The notes under the pieces are model-generated. The model was not told where the DNA came from. It made no database searches and saw only the letters and a program-made list of their open reading frames with translations. A stretch of 64,000 nucleotides of DNA from an uncultured Verrucomicrobiota bacterium. Lineage in GTDB: Bacteria; Verrucomicrobiota; Kiritimatiellia; CAIVKH01. Made by a program: the position numbers and the translations under genes. Shown here piece by piece: positions 17,954 through 26,492 of this stretch; the first letter of the stretch is position 1; each line of letters starts with the position of its first letter. Location of the stretch: assembly GCA_937996795.1 (NCBI GenBank), contig CALKUH010000019.1:1-64000 (forward strand), read 5' to 3'.

Positions 17954-19298
17954 AAACATCCTCTACCTGCACTGCCACGACGGGGGCCGCGAAATCGCGC
18001 CCTGCGGCGCGGGCATTGCCACGCCCGCGCTCACGCGGCTGGCGGCGCAGGGGATGTTGTTCACGAATGCGCACTGTGTGTGTCCCACCTGTTCGCCGAG
18101 CCGCGCGGCACTGCTGACAGGACAGGCGCCGCACCGCGTCGGCATGTACGGCCTCGCGCACCGCGGCTGGCGGCTCAACGACTACCGCATGCACCTCGCC
18201 CGGTTCCTCCGCGACCACGGCTGGTACACCGCGCTGTGCGGCATCCAGCACGAGGCGCATGAACCGTTCGCCGCGCCGTCGGAACTGGGCTATGCGGAAC
18301 ACTTCGAAAGCAAGGATTCCAACGTGACCGCGGACCGCGCCGTCGCATTCCTCTCGTCGTCGCCGAAAAAACCGTTCTTCCTCTCCGTCGGCTTCTTCGC
18401 CCCGCACCGCGGCGGGCGCGATCCCTCCGGGTTCCCGATCGAACCCGGCGCCGCGCACACGCCGCCGGCGCGCTTGCCCGAGGACGTATCGGCAACCGAC
18501 GCCACGCGCGGGGACTATGCGGCGTTCGCCGCGTCAATGCAGGACACCGACCGCCACATGGGCCGCGTGCTCGACGCGTTGGATGCAGCGGGACTGGCGG
18601 AGAACACGCTCGTCATCGCCACGACAGACCACGGCATCCCCTTCCCCGGTCGCAAGTGTTCGCTGCGCGACGACGGCACCGGCGTGTTCCTGATCCTGCG
18701 CGGGCCCGGCGGCTTCAGCGGCGGCAAAACCAGCGCGGCGATGGTCTCGCACCTGGATGTGTTCCCCACGATTTGTGATCTCGCGGGACTCACCCCGCCG
18801 CACGCGCTCGAAGGCGCCTCGCTGCGGCCGCTCGCGGCGAACCCGGCGGCCACGCTGCACGACACGCTGTACGGCGAAGTCACCTACCACGCGGCGGTCG
18901 AACCGAAACGCAGCGTGCGCACCGCGGACTGGAAATACATCCGGAATTTTTTCGCCACGCCCGGCAGTCCGCTGCCGAATTGCGACGACAGCCCGTGCAA
19001 ACGCCGACGCTACGACGAAGGCTGGTTCGACACCCATCCGGACGGACCCGAGGAACTCTACGACCTGCGCGCGGACCCCGCTGAACAAACGAACCGCGCC
19101 CGCCGCCACGAGACAACCGTCACGCTGAACGAGCTGCGCGCGAAACTCGATGCGCGGATGCGCGCGACGAACGACCCGCTGCTCGCGGGCGCGCCACCGG
19201 CAATTCCCGCGGGCGGCTGGACCACGCCGCCGGATGCGTACAGTCCCGAGGGCGGGTGGCCCGCGAATCTGCCGCGCCGGAAGGGAGCCGCGGCATGA
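17946..19298 (+). CDS. S1-family sulfatase without signal peptide (CSPSR)
   Basis: 450 residues beginning MLENILYLHCHDGGREIAP, with no signal peptide. The modification motif is C49-S-P-S-R followed by A-A-L-L-T-G-Q. The first metal site is His-Asp (H-D-G-G-R) in place of the usual Asp-Asp, as in the heparan N-sulfatase/sulfohydrolase branch of S1 sulfatases. Further family strings are P-F-F-L-S-V-G-F-F-A-P-H and T-T-D-H-G-I-P. The GH95 stop and this start overlap by 8 nt, and the next gene starts on ATGA, so translation is coupled on both sides. Coupling to an importer and to other signal-less hydrolases argues that desulfation happens in the cytoplasm after uptake. It could remove O- or N-sulfate; the sequence does not decide. 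Confidence 0.9.
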   Translation: MLENILYLHCHDGGREIAPCGAGIATPALTRLAAQGMLFTNAHCVCPTCSPSRAALLTGQAPHRVGMYGLAHRGWRLNDYRMHLARFLRDHGWYTALCGIQHEAHEPFAAPSELGYAEHFESKDSNVTADRAVAFLSSSPKKPFFLSVGFFAPHRGGRDPSGFPIEPGAAHTPPARLPEDVSATDATRGDYAAFAASMQDTDRHMGRVLDALDAAGLAENTLVIATTDHGIPFPGRKCSLRDDGTGVFLILRGPGGFSGGKTSAAMVSHLDVFPTICDLAGLTPPHALEGASLRPLAANPAATLHDTLYGEVTYHAAVEPKRSVRTADWKYIRNFFATPGSPLPNCDDSPCKRRRYDEGWFDTHPDGPEELYDLRADPAEQTNRARRHETTVTLNELRAKLDARMRATNDPLLAGAPPAIPAGGWTTPPDAYSPEGGWPANLPRRKGAAA

Positions 19299-20878
19299 GC
19301 ACGAATCCGATCCTGCCCGGCTTCCACCCCGACCCCTCGATCCTGAGGGTCGGCGAGGATTACTACATCGCCACGTCCACGTTCGAATGGTTCCCCGGTG
19401 TGCAGATCCACCACAGCCGCGACCTCGTCTCATGGCGTCCGCTCGGCGGCGTACTGACGCGTCCGTCGCAACTGGAGATGCGGGGCATCCCGAATTCCGG
19501 CGGCGTCTGGGCGCCGTGCCTCACGTGGCACGATGGAACGTTTTATCTCATCTATTCGATCATGCGCACGTGGGCCAAGACCGCCTTCAAGGACGTGCAC
19601 AACTACCTCGTGACCGCGCCGAACATCAACGGCCCGTGGTCGGAACCGATTTACCTCAACTCAAGCGGCTTCGACCCGTCGCTCTTCCACGACCGCGACG
19701 GCCGCAAATGGCTGACGAACTTGCAGTGGGATTTCCGCGAGGGACGCCAGCGCTTCGCCGGCATCGTGATCCAGGAATACGATCCCGCGCAGCGGAAACT
19801 CGTCGGCGAGCGCCGCACGATCATGCAGAAGAAGCGCCTGATCGAGGGCCCGCACCTCTACCGCATCGGCGAGTATTATTACCTGTTGCTCGCGGAGGGC
19901 GGCACGAGTTGGGCGCACGCCTGCACGCTCGCGCGTTCGAAATCCCTCTTCGGCCCGTACGAGCCGGATCCGATCGGCGATTTCCTGACCACGGGCCATG
20001 CGCCGGAGCACCCGCTGCAAAAGTGCGGGCACGGCTCGCTCGTCGAAACGCCCGGGGGCGACTTGTATGTCGCCTTCCTCTGCAGCCGCCCGGTGGGACC
20101 GAACCGCCGCTGCATCCTCGGCCGCGAAACCGGTCTCGCGCGCTGCCGATGGACGGACGATGGCTGGCTGCGGCTGACGAACGGCGATCCCGCGCCGCCG
20201 GTGGCGGTCGATGGCCTCGCGGATGACGCGCACTCCCCCGCGCAGGGCGACATCGACATCCGGTTCGCGCCGGGGCAACCCGATCCGCGCCTGCAATCGC
20301 TGCGCGTTCCGATGGACGACGCGTGGTTCGACCTGACCTCACGACCCGGCTGGCTCACGCTGCGCGGGCGCGAGTCGCCGCAATCGGTATTCGAGCAAAG
20401 CCTCGTCGGCGTCCGGCTCACCCATCTCCACACGCGCGCCGAAACACGCGTGGCGTTCGAGCCATCGCACTTCTCGCAGCTCGCCGGCCTGTTCGCGTGG
20501 TACGACACGCGGACCTGGTATTTCCTCCACGTCACCCACACCGAGTCGGCGGGCAAGGCCCTGCGTCTTTCGTGGTCGGATGACGGCGTGTGCGGCGAGC
20601 AGGCGGACTTCACCGCGCCGCTGCCCGCGGGCGTACCGGTGGATCTGGCGTTTGAACTGCGCGGCGAAACGCTCCAGTTTTTCTGGCGCACGGGCGAGTC
20701 CGCCTGGCAGGCCGCGGGGCCCGCCCTCGACGCCACGAAAATTTCGGACGACTACGGGACCGGCCTGCACTTCACCGGCGCCTTCGCCGCGGTGGGCGCC
20801 TATGATTTAAACGCCGGTGCGGCGTCGGCACAATTTGCATCGTTGACCGTTTCCCGGCAGGATGGAGGCTTCGCATAA
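19295..20878 (+). CDS. GH43 family beta-xylosidase/alpha-L-arabinofuranosidase-like enzyme
   Basis: 527 residues from the ATG at 19295, chosen because it overlaps the sulfatase stop as ATGA and has AAGGGAG upstream; an in-frame ATG 39 nt earlier would lie inside the sulfatase. The five-bladed propeller starts N-P-I-L-P-G-F-H-P-D-P-S-I. Catalytic residues: base Asp13 (P-D-P-S), pKa-modulating Asp127 (G-F-D-P-S-L-F) and general acid Glu184 (I-E-G-P-H-L). Residues from about 335 form the C-terminal beta-sandwich typical of the GH43 xylosidase branch. There is no signal peptide, so it is cytoplasmic. Family members act on beta-xylosides or alpha-L-arabinofuranosides; here it may act on another pentose- or fucose-like side chain, since its neighbours target deoxy sugars. 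Confidence in family is high, in substrate low. Confidence 0.92.
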   Translation: MSTNPILPGFHPDPSILRVGEDYYIATSTFEWFPGVQIHHSRDLVSWRPLGGVLTRPSQLEMRGIPNSGGVWAPCLTWHDGTFYLIYSIMRTWAKTAFKDVHNYLVTAPNINGPWSEPIYLNSSGFDPSLFHDRDGRKWLTNLQWDFREGRQRFAGIVIQEYDPAQRKLVGERRTIMQKKRLIEGPHLYRIGEYYYLLLAEGGTSWAHACTLARSKSLFGPYEPDPIGDFLTTGHAPEHPLQKCGHGSLVETPGGDLYVAFLCSRPVGPNRRCILGRETGLARCRWTDDGWLRLTNGDPAPPVAVDGLADDAHSPAQGDIDIRFAPGQPDPRLQSLRVPMDDAWFDLTSRPGWLTLRGRESPQSVFEQSLVGVRLTHLHTRAETRVAFEPSHFSQLAGLFAWYDTRTWYFLHVTHTESAGKALRLSWSDDGVCGEQADFTAPLPAGVPVDLAFELRGETLQFFWRTGESAWQAAGPALDATKISDDYGTGLHFTGAFAAVGAYDLNAGAASAQFASLTVSRQDGGFA

Positions 20879-20883
20879 ACGCC

Positions 20884-23800
20884 ATGCCCACGCCCACCTC
20901 TTCCACGCCGCGCGCACGTGCACTACCCGGCTGGCTTCGCCATCCGATCCGCCTGCTGCTGACGTTCGCGGCGATGTCCGCCATCCTGTTTGTGGTCGGC
21001 GTCCTGCTCCAGCGCGGCGCCACCGGCGTGCTGCCCCCGGAGCTCGTCGCGCCCGACGTGGTCGCGCAGTACAATCGCATCCGGTCTCCGATGCTTGATT
21101 TCAGCAATGCGCCGCCGATCGCCGTGCAGGTGGACTACAGCGAGGGCGAACGCGCCGCGTGGTATCCGAAGGGCGAAAGCCCCGTGCTCGCCGAGCTGGT
21201 GCGCGAAGGCAAATTGCCGCCCGTGACCGAACGCGTCGGGCCTGAGCCGGTGGTGATGCGCGGGGCGGAAGGCATCGGGCGCTATGGCGGCGACTGGTGG
21301 ATGCTGGCCTCCGACATCGACCAGGTCCGCCTGTTCCTGACATACACCATCGCCAACAACACCCTGCTCCGCGTCTCGCCCTACGGCGACCCGATCGTCC
21401 CGCACGTCGCGCGCGCGGTGGTGCCGTCGGACAACTACACGGTGTGGACCGTGCACCTGCGCCGCGGCATCCGCTGGTCCGACGGCCACCCGTTCACCGC
21501 CGAGGACATCATGTTCTGGTGGGACCACGTGGTGAACGACCCGGTCACCGGCGTGATCCCGGAAACCATGCGGATCGAGGGTCAGCCCGGGCGCGTGGAG
21601 AAGGTGGACGAGTACACCGTCCGCTACATTTTCCCCGTCTCGAATCCCGGCTTCCGGCTCGTCCAGTCGTCGGCGGCCGGATCGCTCTACATGGCGGGGC
21701 CGGCCCATTACCTGCGCCAGTTCCATGCGCAACTGGGCGACCAGGAGCTGATCCGGCGCACGTCCGAGGAGAACAAGGTCCGCCCCGAGCTGGTGCTGCG
21801 CCTGCGCAACTCGCCGATGAACCCGGAGCGCCCGTCGCTATCGCCGTGGCTGCTGCGGACGTACCGCGACAACGGACCGTGGACCCTGGTTCGCAATCCC
21901 TATTACTTCGCCGTCGACGAGCAGGGCAACCAGCTGCCCTACATCGACCGGATCGTTTTCCGCCAGGTGAGCGCCAAACTGGTCGCCAAGAGCATCATGG
22001 ACGGCGCGGCGTCCGCCATCATGTCGGCGGAGGCCGAGTACGCGAGCCTGATGAACCAGCAGAAGTCGGGGAACTACAGCGTGCGCCACTGGTACACCGG
22101 AGGCGCGGCCCAGCAGGTGATCCTGCCGAATCGCCAGCTGCCGGCGGCGGAGGATGACCCGGTCGCCCTGGGGCGCCGCGAGCTCTTGCGCAATGCCGAG
22201 TTCCGCCGCGCGCTCGCGCTCGCCATCGACCGCACCCGCGTGATCGGCGCGGAGTACATGGGCTTCGGCGAGCCCACCGCGCTGGGACCCGGCCCCGGCG
22301 AACCCGGCCATGATCCCGCGCACTTGCGGGCCAACACGGAATACGATCCCGCGCGCGCGAACCGCATCCTCGACGAACTCGGGCTGACGCGCCGGGATGA
22401 GGAGGGGTTCCGGACGCTGCCCGACGGATCCCGCCTGACCTTCCGCCTCGTCTCCACGCTGGTCTCGGGCCCCCTGCTTTTCGTGCGCGACGACTGGAAG
22501 AGCGTCGGCATCCGCGTCATCGTGCAGCAGCGCCCCCACCGCCTGATCCTGCTGGAGCGCGAGCGCGCCGACTTCGCGATGGCGGACGGCACGCTGGCCG
22601 CCGGCTGGGGCGCCTACGGCGCCGGTGCGCACTATTTCAGCTGGTACCACACCGGCGGGCTGCACGGCGACACGAACGCGCTGGCGATGAATATCCAGCC
22701 CTCCCCGCTGGAACAGGAGATGATGCGCAAAGGCCAGCGGGCCGCCGTCACGCCCGACCCCGCGGAGCGCGAAACCCTGCTCCGGGAAGTGCTCAAGGCC
22801 GCGCGCGAGCAGGTCTGGACCATCAGCGTCCTCCCGCCGAGCTCCGTGCATGCCCAGGCGCTGATCGTGGTCAAGAACGGGCTGCGCAACCTCCCTGAAC
22901 TCACGTACTCCTCGTTCGCCAACGGGTCGCCCAACAACGCGGGCCCGGAAACCTGGTTCTGGGAGAACCCCGAAACGATCAACGGCGATCCCGCCACGCC
23001 GGAGTACATGGCCGACCGGCACGCGAGCCTGTTGAGCGAACTGCAGCAGGTCACGCTGCCGCCCCGCCAGGTGCCTGCGGCCACCGGCCAGTCGATCCGC
23101 GCGATGTCTGCCTTCAAGGCCGGCTGGGTCCTGCAGTCGGCGCTCTGGCTGACGGTCGCGCTCTTCATCGTGATGTCCGCGTTGAAGCACCCATTCGTCC
23201 TCCGCCGCCTCTCCCTGATGGTGCCCACGCTCGTCGTCATCTCGGTCATCGTGTACGTCGGGATCCAGCTGCCGCCCGGCAGCTACCTCGACACGCGCAT
23301 CCAGAGCCTCGAGGCGCAGGGCCTCCGCCAGCAGGCGATGCAGGAGATCGCCGACCTGCGGGAGCGCTTCCACCTCGACGACGGACTCGTGAAGAATTAT
23401 TTCCGCTGGACGGGCCTGCTGTGGTTCGTCACCTACGAGCACGACGACAAGGGCCTGCTGCAGGGCAATCTGGGCTATTCAATGGTCAGCCTGAGACCGG
23501 TGAATGAACTCGTCGGCGACCGCGTCCTGCTCACCTTCGCGCTCTCGCTTGGCACGATCCTGTTCACCTGGATGATGGCGATCCCGGTCGGCATCTATTC
23601 CGCCGTCCGCCAGTATTCGCCGGGCGACTACATCATGACCGTGCTCGGCTTCCTCGGCATGTGCATCCCGAACTTCATCTTCGCGCTGGTCCTGATGCTG
23701 ATCAGCCGCCAGCTGTTCGGCGTCACGATCAGCGGCCTGTTCTCGAGCCAGTTCGCGATGCAGGAGTACTGGAACTGGGCGAAGTTCGTCGACCTGCTCA

Positions 23801-24225
23801 AGCACCTCTGGCTGCCGGTCGTCGTGATCGGCCTCGCCGGCACCGCGGGCATGATCCGCGTGATGCGCGCCAACCTGCTCGACGAGCTGAAGAAACCCTA
23901 CGTCGTGACCGCGCGCGCGAAGGGCGTGCGCCCGGTGAAGCTGCTCTTCAAATATCCGTTCCGCCTCGCGCTGAACCCGTTCATCTCCGGCATCGGCGGA
24001 ATCCTGCCGGAACTCATCTCCGGCGGCGCGATCGTGTCGATCATCCTGAGCCTGCCCACCGTCGGGCCGCTGCTGCTGGATGCGGTGATGATTGAAGACA
24101 TCTACATGGCGGGCTCGCTGCTGCTGATCCTCAGCACGTTGAGCGTCGTCGGCGTGCTTGTCAGCGACCTGCTGCTGATGGTGCTCGACCCGCGCATCCG
24201 GATGTCGGGAGGACGCACCCGATGA
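20884..24225 (+). CDS. Fused ABC importer subunit: family 5 solute-binding domain + DppB-type permease
   Basis: 1113 residues in one frame. A single N-terminal membrane segment (about 21-42) is followed by a complete family 5 (peptide/oligosaccharide) binding-protein domain, about 100-700, with R-Y-G-G-D-W, W-T-V-H-L-R-R-G-I-R-W-S-D-G, F-T-A-E-D-I and R-R-A-L-A-L-A-I-D-R. An extra membrane helix (about 748-767) returns the chain to the cytosol, and a normal DppB-like permease fills 770-1113, including its EAA loop (V-V-T-A-R-A-K-G-V, around 1010). The topology is therefore consistent: binding domain outside, permease in the membrane, tethered at both ends. Normally these are two proteins. No frameshift or internal stop is seen. 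It starts 5 nt after GH43 and its stop overlaps the next permease (ATGA). In this enzyme context the cargo is more likely oligosaccharide than peptide. Confidence 0.9.
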   Translation: MPTPTSSTPRARALPGWLRHPIRLLLTFAAMSAILFVVGVLLQRGATGVLPPELVAPDVVAQYNRIRSPMLDFSNAPPIAVQVDYSEGERAAWYPKGESPVLAELVREGKLPPVTERVGPEPVVMRGAEGIGRYGGDWWMLASDIDQVRLFLTYTIANNTLLRVSPYGDPIVPHVARAVVPSDNYTVWTVHLRRGIRWSDGHPFTAEDIMFWWDHVVNDPVTGVIPETMRIEGQPGRVEKVDEYTVRYIFPVSNPGFRLVQSSAAGSLYMAGPAHYLRQFHAQLGDQELIRRTSEENKVRPELVLRLRNSPMNPERPSLSPWLLRTYRDNGPWTLVRNPYYFAVDEQGNQLPYIDRIVFRQVSAKLVAKSIMDGAASAIMSAEAEYASLMNQQKSGNYSVRHWYTGGAAQQVILPNRQLPAAEDDPVALGRRELLRNAEFRRALALAIDRTRVIGAEYMGFGEPTALGPGPGEPGHDPAHLRANTEYDPARANRILDELGLTRRDEEGFRTLPDGSRLTFRLVSTLVSGPLLFVRDDWKSVGIRVIVQQRPHRLILLERERADFAMADGTLAAGWGAYGAGAHYFSWYHTGGLHGDTNALAMNIQPSPLEQEMMRKGQRAAVTPDPAERETLLREVLKAAREQVWTISVLPPSSVHAQALIVVKNGLRNLPELTYSSFANGSPNNAGPETWFWENPETINGDPATPEYMADRHASLLSELQQVTLPPRQVPAATGQSIRAMSAFKAGWVLQSALWLTVALFIVMSALKHPFVLRRLSLMVPTLVVISVIVYVGIQLPPGSYLDTRIQSLEAQGLRQQAMQEIADLRERFHLDDGLVKNYFRWTGLLWFVTYEHDDKGLLQGNLGYSMVSLRPVNELVGDRVLLTFALSLGTILFTWMMAIPVGIYSAVRQYSPGDYIMTVLGFLGMCIPNFIFALVLMLISRQLFGVTISGLFSSQFAMQEYWNWAKFVDLLKHLWLPVVVIGLAGTAGMIRVMRANLLDELKKPYVVTARAKGVRPVKLLFKYPFRLALNPFISGIGGILPELISGGAIVSIILSLPTVGPLLLDAVMIEDIYMAGSLLLILSTLSVVGVLVSDLLLMVLDPRIRMSGGRTR

Positions 24226-25349
24226 GCACCGCGCCCGCCAAAGGTTCAGCCGAACTCGGCTCGATGAGCCAGTCGCAACTCGTGCGGCTGCGGTTCTCGC
24301 GCCATCGCCTCGCGGTGCTCTCCCTCTACATCCTCGGCATCCTGTATGTGATGGCCATTTTCGCGGAGTTCGTGGCGCCCTACAACCCAAACGCCTATCA
24401 CCTCAACCACACCTACGCGCCCCCGCAGCCGCTGCGCTTCGACCTCGCGCATGGCCCGCACACGCACGCGCTGGAGCGCCAGATCAACGCGCTGGATCTG
24501 ACCGTGCAGTACCAGCGCACGGACCGGGTGGTCGTACCGCTGCGTTTCCTGCCCCCCGCCGACGCCCGGCTCTGGGGCGTGATCCCGATCGGCCGGACCC
24601 TGTTCGGCGTCGACCGCGAGGCCTTCCGCCGCTTGAATCCCGGGGCCACCGTGGAACCAACGTTTTTCCTGCTCGGCGCGGACAAGTATGGGCGGGATAT
24701 GTTCAGCCGCATCGTGTACGGCTCGCGCATCTCGCTCTCCATCGGCCTCGTCGCGATCAGCATCTCCTTCCTGCTCGGCCTGACGATTGGCGGCATCTCC
24801 GGCTTTTTCGGCGGCGCGGTGGACCTCGCGATCCAGCGCCTGATTGAAATCCTGCAATCGATCCCAGGCCTGCCGCTGTGGATCGCGCTCGGCGCGGTGC
24901 TGCCGTCGGACTGGCCCGACCTGAAAATCTACTTCGGCATCACGGTCGTGCTGAGCCTGCTCGGCTGGACCGGCCTCGCGCGCACCGTGCGCAGCAAGCT
25001 GCTCTCGCTTCGCGAGGAGGACTACGCCGTCGCCGCGCGGCTGCTCGGCGCCAGCCACGGGCGCATCATCTTCCGCCACCTGCTTCCGGGCTTCACCAGC
25101 CACATCCTCGTGAGCCTGTCGATGACCGTGCCCGGCATGATCCTCGGCGAAACCGGCCTGAGCTTCCTCGGCCTCGGCCTGCGCCCGCCGGTCGTGAGCT
25201 GGGGCGTACTGCTGCAGGACTGCATGAACCTCGACATCCTGATCCGCGCGCCCTGGCTCATCATGCCGACCGGTTTCATCGTGACCACCGTGCTGTCCTT
25301 CAATTTCGTCGGCGACGGGCTGCGTGACGCGGCGGATCCATACCGGTGA
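24222..25349 (+). CDS. DppC/OppC-type ABC transporter permease
   Basis: 375 residues, second permease of the importer. The N-terminal cytoplasmic tail and first membrane helix (R-F-S-R-H-R-L-A-V-L-S-L-Y-I-L-G) match DppC proteins, followed by a periplasmic loop that is longer than usual (about 45-150) and then the five-helix core. D-K-Y-G-R-D-M-F-S-R-I-V-Y-G-S-R and the EAA-loop sequence D-Y-A-V-A-A-R-L-L-G-A-S (about 268-279) are family hallmarks. It overlaps the fused gene by 4 nt. Together with the fused permease it would form the heterodimeric channel. A 51-nt gap containing tandem GAGTGACGAG-type repeats separates it from the first ATPase gene. Confidence 0.93.
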   Translation: MSTAPAKGSAELGSMSQSQLVRLRFSRHRLAVLSLYILGILYVMAIFAEFVAPYNPNAYHLNHTYAPPQPLRFDLAHGPHTHALERQINALDLTVQYQRTDRVVVPLRFLPPADARLWGVIPIGRTLFGVDREAFRRLNPGATVEPTFFLLGADKYGRDMFSRIVYGSRISLSIGLVAISISFLLGLTIGGISGFFGGAVDLAIQRLIEILQSIPGLPLWIALGAVLPSDWPDLKIYFGITVVLSLLGWTGLARTVRSKLLSLREEDYAVAARLLGASHGRIIFRHLLPGFTSHILVSLSMTVPGMILGETGLSFLGLGLRPPVVSWGVLLQDCMNLDILIRAPWLIMPTGFIVTTVLSFNFVGDGLRDAADPYR

Positions 25350-25360
25350 CGGGAGAGGCA

Positions 25361-25406
25361 CGAGTGAGGGTTGTGGGCGAGTGACGAGGGCGAGTGACGA
25401 GTGAAA
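25361..25406 (+). repeat. GAGTGACGAG-type short tandem repeats
   Basis: Imperfect tandem units (CGAGTGAGGG, GCGAGTGACGAGG, GCGAGTGACGAG) fill the gap between the permease and the ATPase and reach into the ATPase start: the only usable start codon, GTG at 25401, is part of the repeat. A C-rich counterpart (TCCTCCCGTCCCCCGCC, about 25443-25460) lies in the first codons of the ATPase. Confidence 0.6.
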
Positions 25407-26492
25407 AACGAAAACGACAATTTATATCCGCACAGCGAGGGTTCCTCCTCCCGTCCCCCGCCCTCATCCCGCGTCCCTCCTCAAGACCACGTCCTCGACG
25501 TGCGCGACCTGAAGGTCGAGTTCAAGACGGAGGAAGGAATTCTCCGCGCGGTGGATGGGGTGAGTTTTGCGATGCGACGCGGCCGCATCATGGCGCTCGT
25601 CGGCGAGAGCGGATGCGGGAAAAGCGTGACGAGTTACTCAATTCTGCGCCTGATCCAGCAGCCCGGACGCATCGCGGGCGGCCAGATCCTCTTCCGCTCG
25701 AAGGACGGCTCCTCGGTGGACATCGCGGCGCTGGACGAGAAATCCGAACAGCTCTTCCACCTGCGCGGCGGCAAGCTCAGCATGATCTTTCAGGAACCGA
25801 TGACCGCGCTGAGCCCGGTGCACACGGTCGGCAACCAGGTCTGCGAGGCGATCCTGCTGCATCAGAAGATGACGAAACAGGAGGCGCGTGCGAAGGCGAT
25901 CGCAATGCTGGGCAAGGTCGGCATCCCCGCCCCCGAACGGCGGATCGACCAGTACCCCTTCGAACTGAGCGGCGGCATGCGCCAGCGCGTCGTGATCGCA
26001 ATGGCGCTCGTATGCAACCCGGAGGTGCTGATCGCCGACGAGCCGACCACCGCGCTGGACGTGACGATTCAGGCGCAGGTCATGGGGCTCATCAAGGACC
26101 TCCAGCAGGAGCTCGGCACCTCGACGCTGCTGATCACGCACGACCTCGGCGTCGTCGGCCAGCTCGCGGACGACATCGCGGTGATGTACCTCGGACGGAT
26201 TGTGGAACAGGGCCCCGTGCGTGAGATCATGAAGAACCCGCGCCACCCGTATACGCTGGGGCTCTTGAAATCATTGCCGAGCCTCGCGATGAACAAGGCG
26301 CGCCTCCCGTCCATCGACGGAACGGTCCCATCGCTCAACGCCATCCCGCCCGGCTGCCCGTTCCACCCCCGCTGTCCGTATGCGAAGGAAGGCCTCTGCA
26401 ACGTCGGCGCCCCGCCGCCGGTGGAATCCATCAATGACCGTCACGCCGTCGCCTGTCTCCGCTGGCGCGAAGTGGAAGGAGCCGCGAAATGA
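25401..26492 (+). CDS. DppD/OppD-type ABC transporter ATPase
   Basis: 363 residues from a GTG start; no better start exists before the first strand of the nucleotide-binding domain (V-L-D-V-R-D-L-K-V-E-F, from about 32). The first 30 residues are rich in Ser, Pro and Arg and derive from repeat-like DNA. Walker A is G-E-S-G-C-G-K-S, the signature loop L-S-G-G-M-R-Q-R and Walker B V-L-I-A-D-E-P-T-T-A-L-D. The C-terminal oligopeptide-transporter extension with P-P-G-C-P-F-H-P-R-C is present. It energises uptake through the fused permease and DppC-like permease. Its end overlaps the next ATPase by 4 nt. This pair of ATPases is typical for family 5 importers and indicates a complete, functional transporter set. 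Confidence 0.93.
   Translation: MKNENDNLYPHSEGSSSRPPPSSRVPPQDHVLDVRDLKVEFKTEEGILRAVDGVSFAMRRGRIMALVGESGCGKSVTSYSILRLIQQPGRIAGGQILFRSKDGSSVDIAALDEKSEQLFHLRGGKLSMIFQEPMTALSPVHTVGNQVCEAILLHQKMTKQEARAKAIAMLGKVGIPAPERRIDQYPFELSGGMRQRVVIAMALVCNPEVLIADEPTTALDVTIQAQVMGLIKDLQQELGTSTLLITHDLGVVGQLADDIAVMYLGRIVEQGPVREIMKNPRHPYTLGLLKSLPSLAMNKARLPSIDGTVPSLNAIPPGCPFHPRCPYAKEGLCNVGAPPPVESINDRHAVACLRWREVEGAAK

Noticed and set aside
20884..24225. Two adjacent genes wrongly joined
   Set aside because: The frame is continuous with no stop, and an extra membrane helix sits exactly where topology requires it, which argues for a true fusion; only read data could overturn this.
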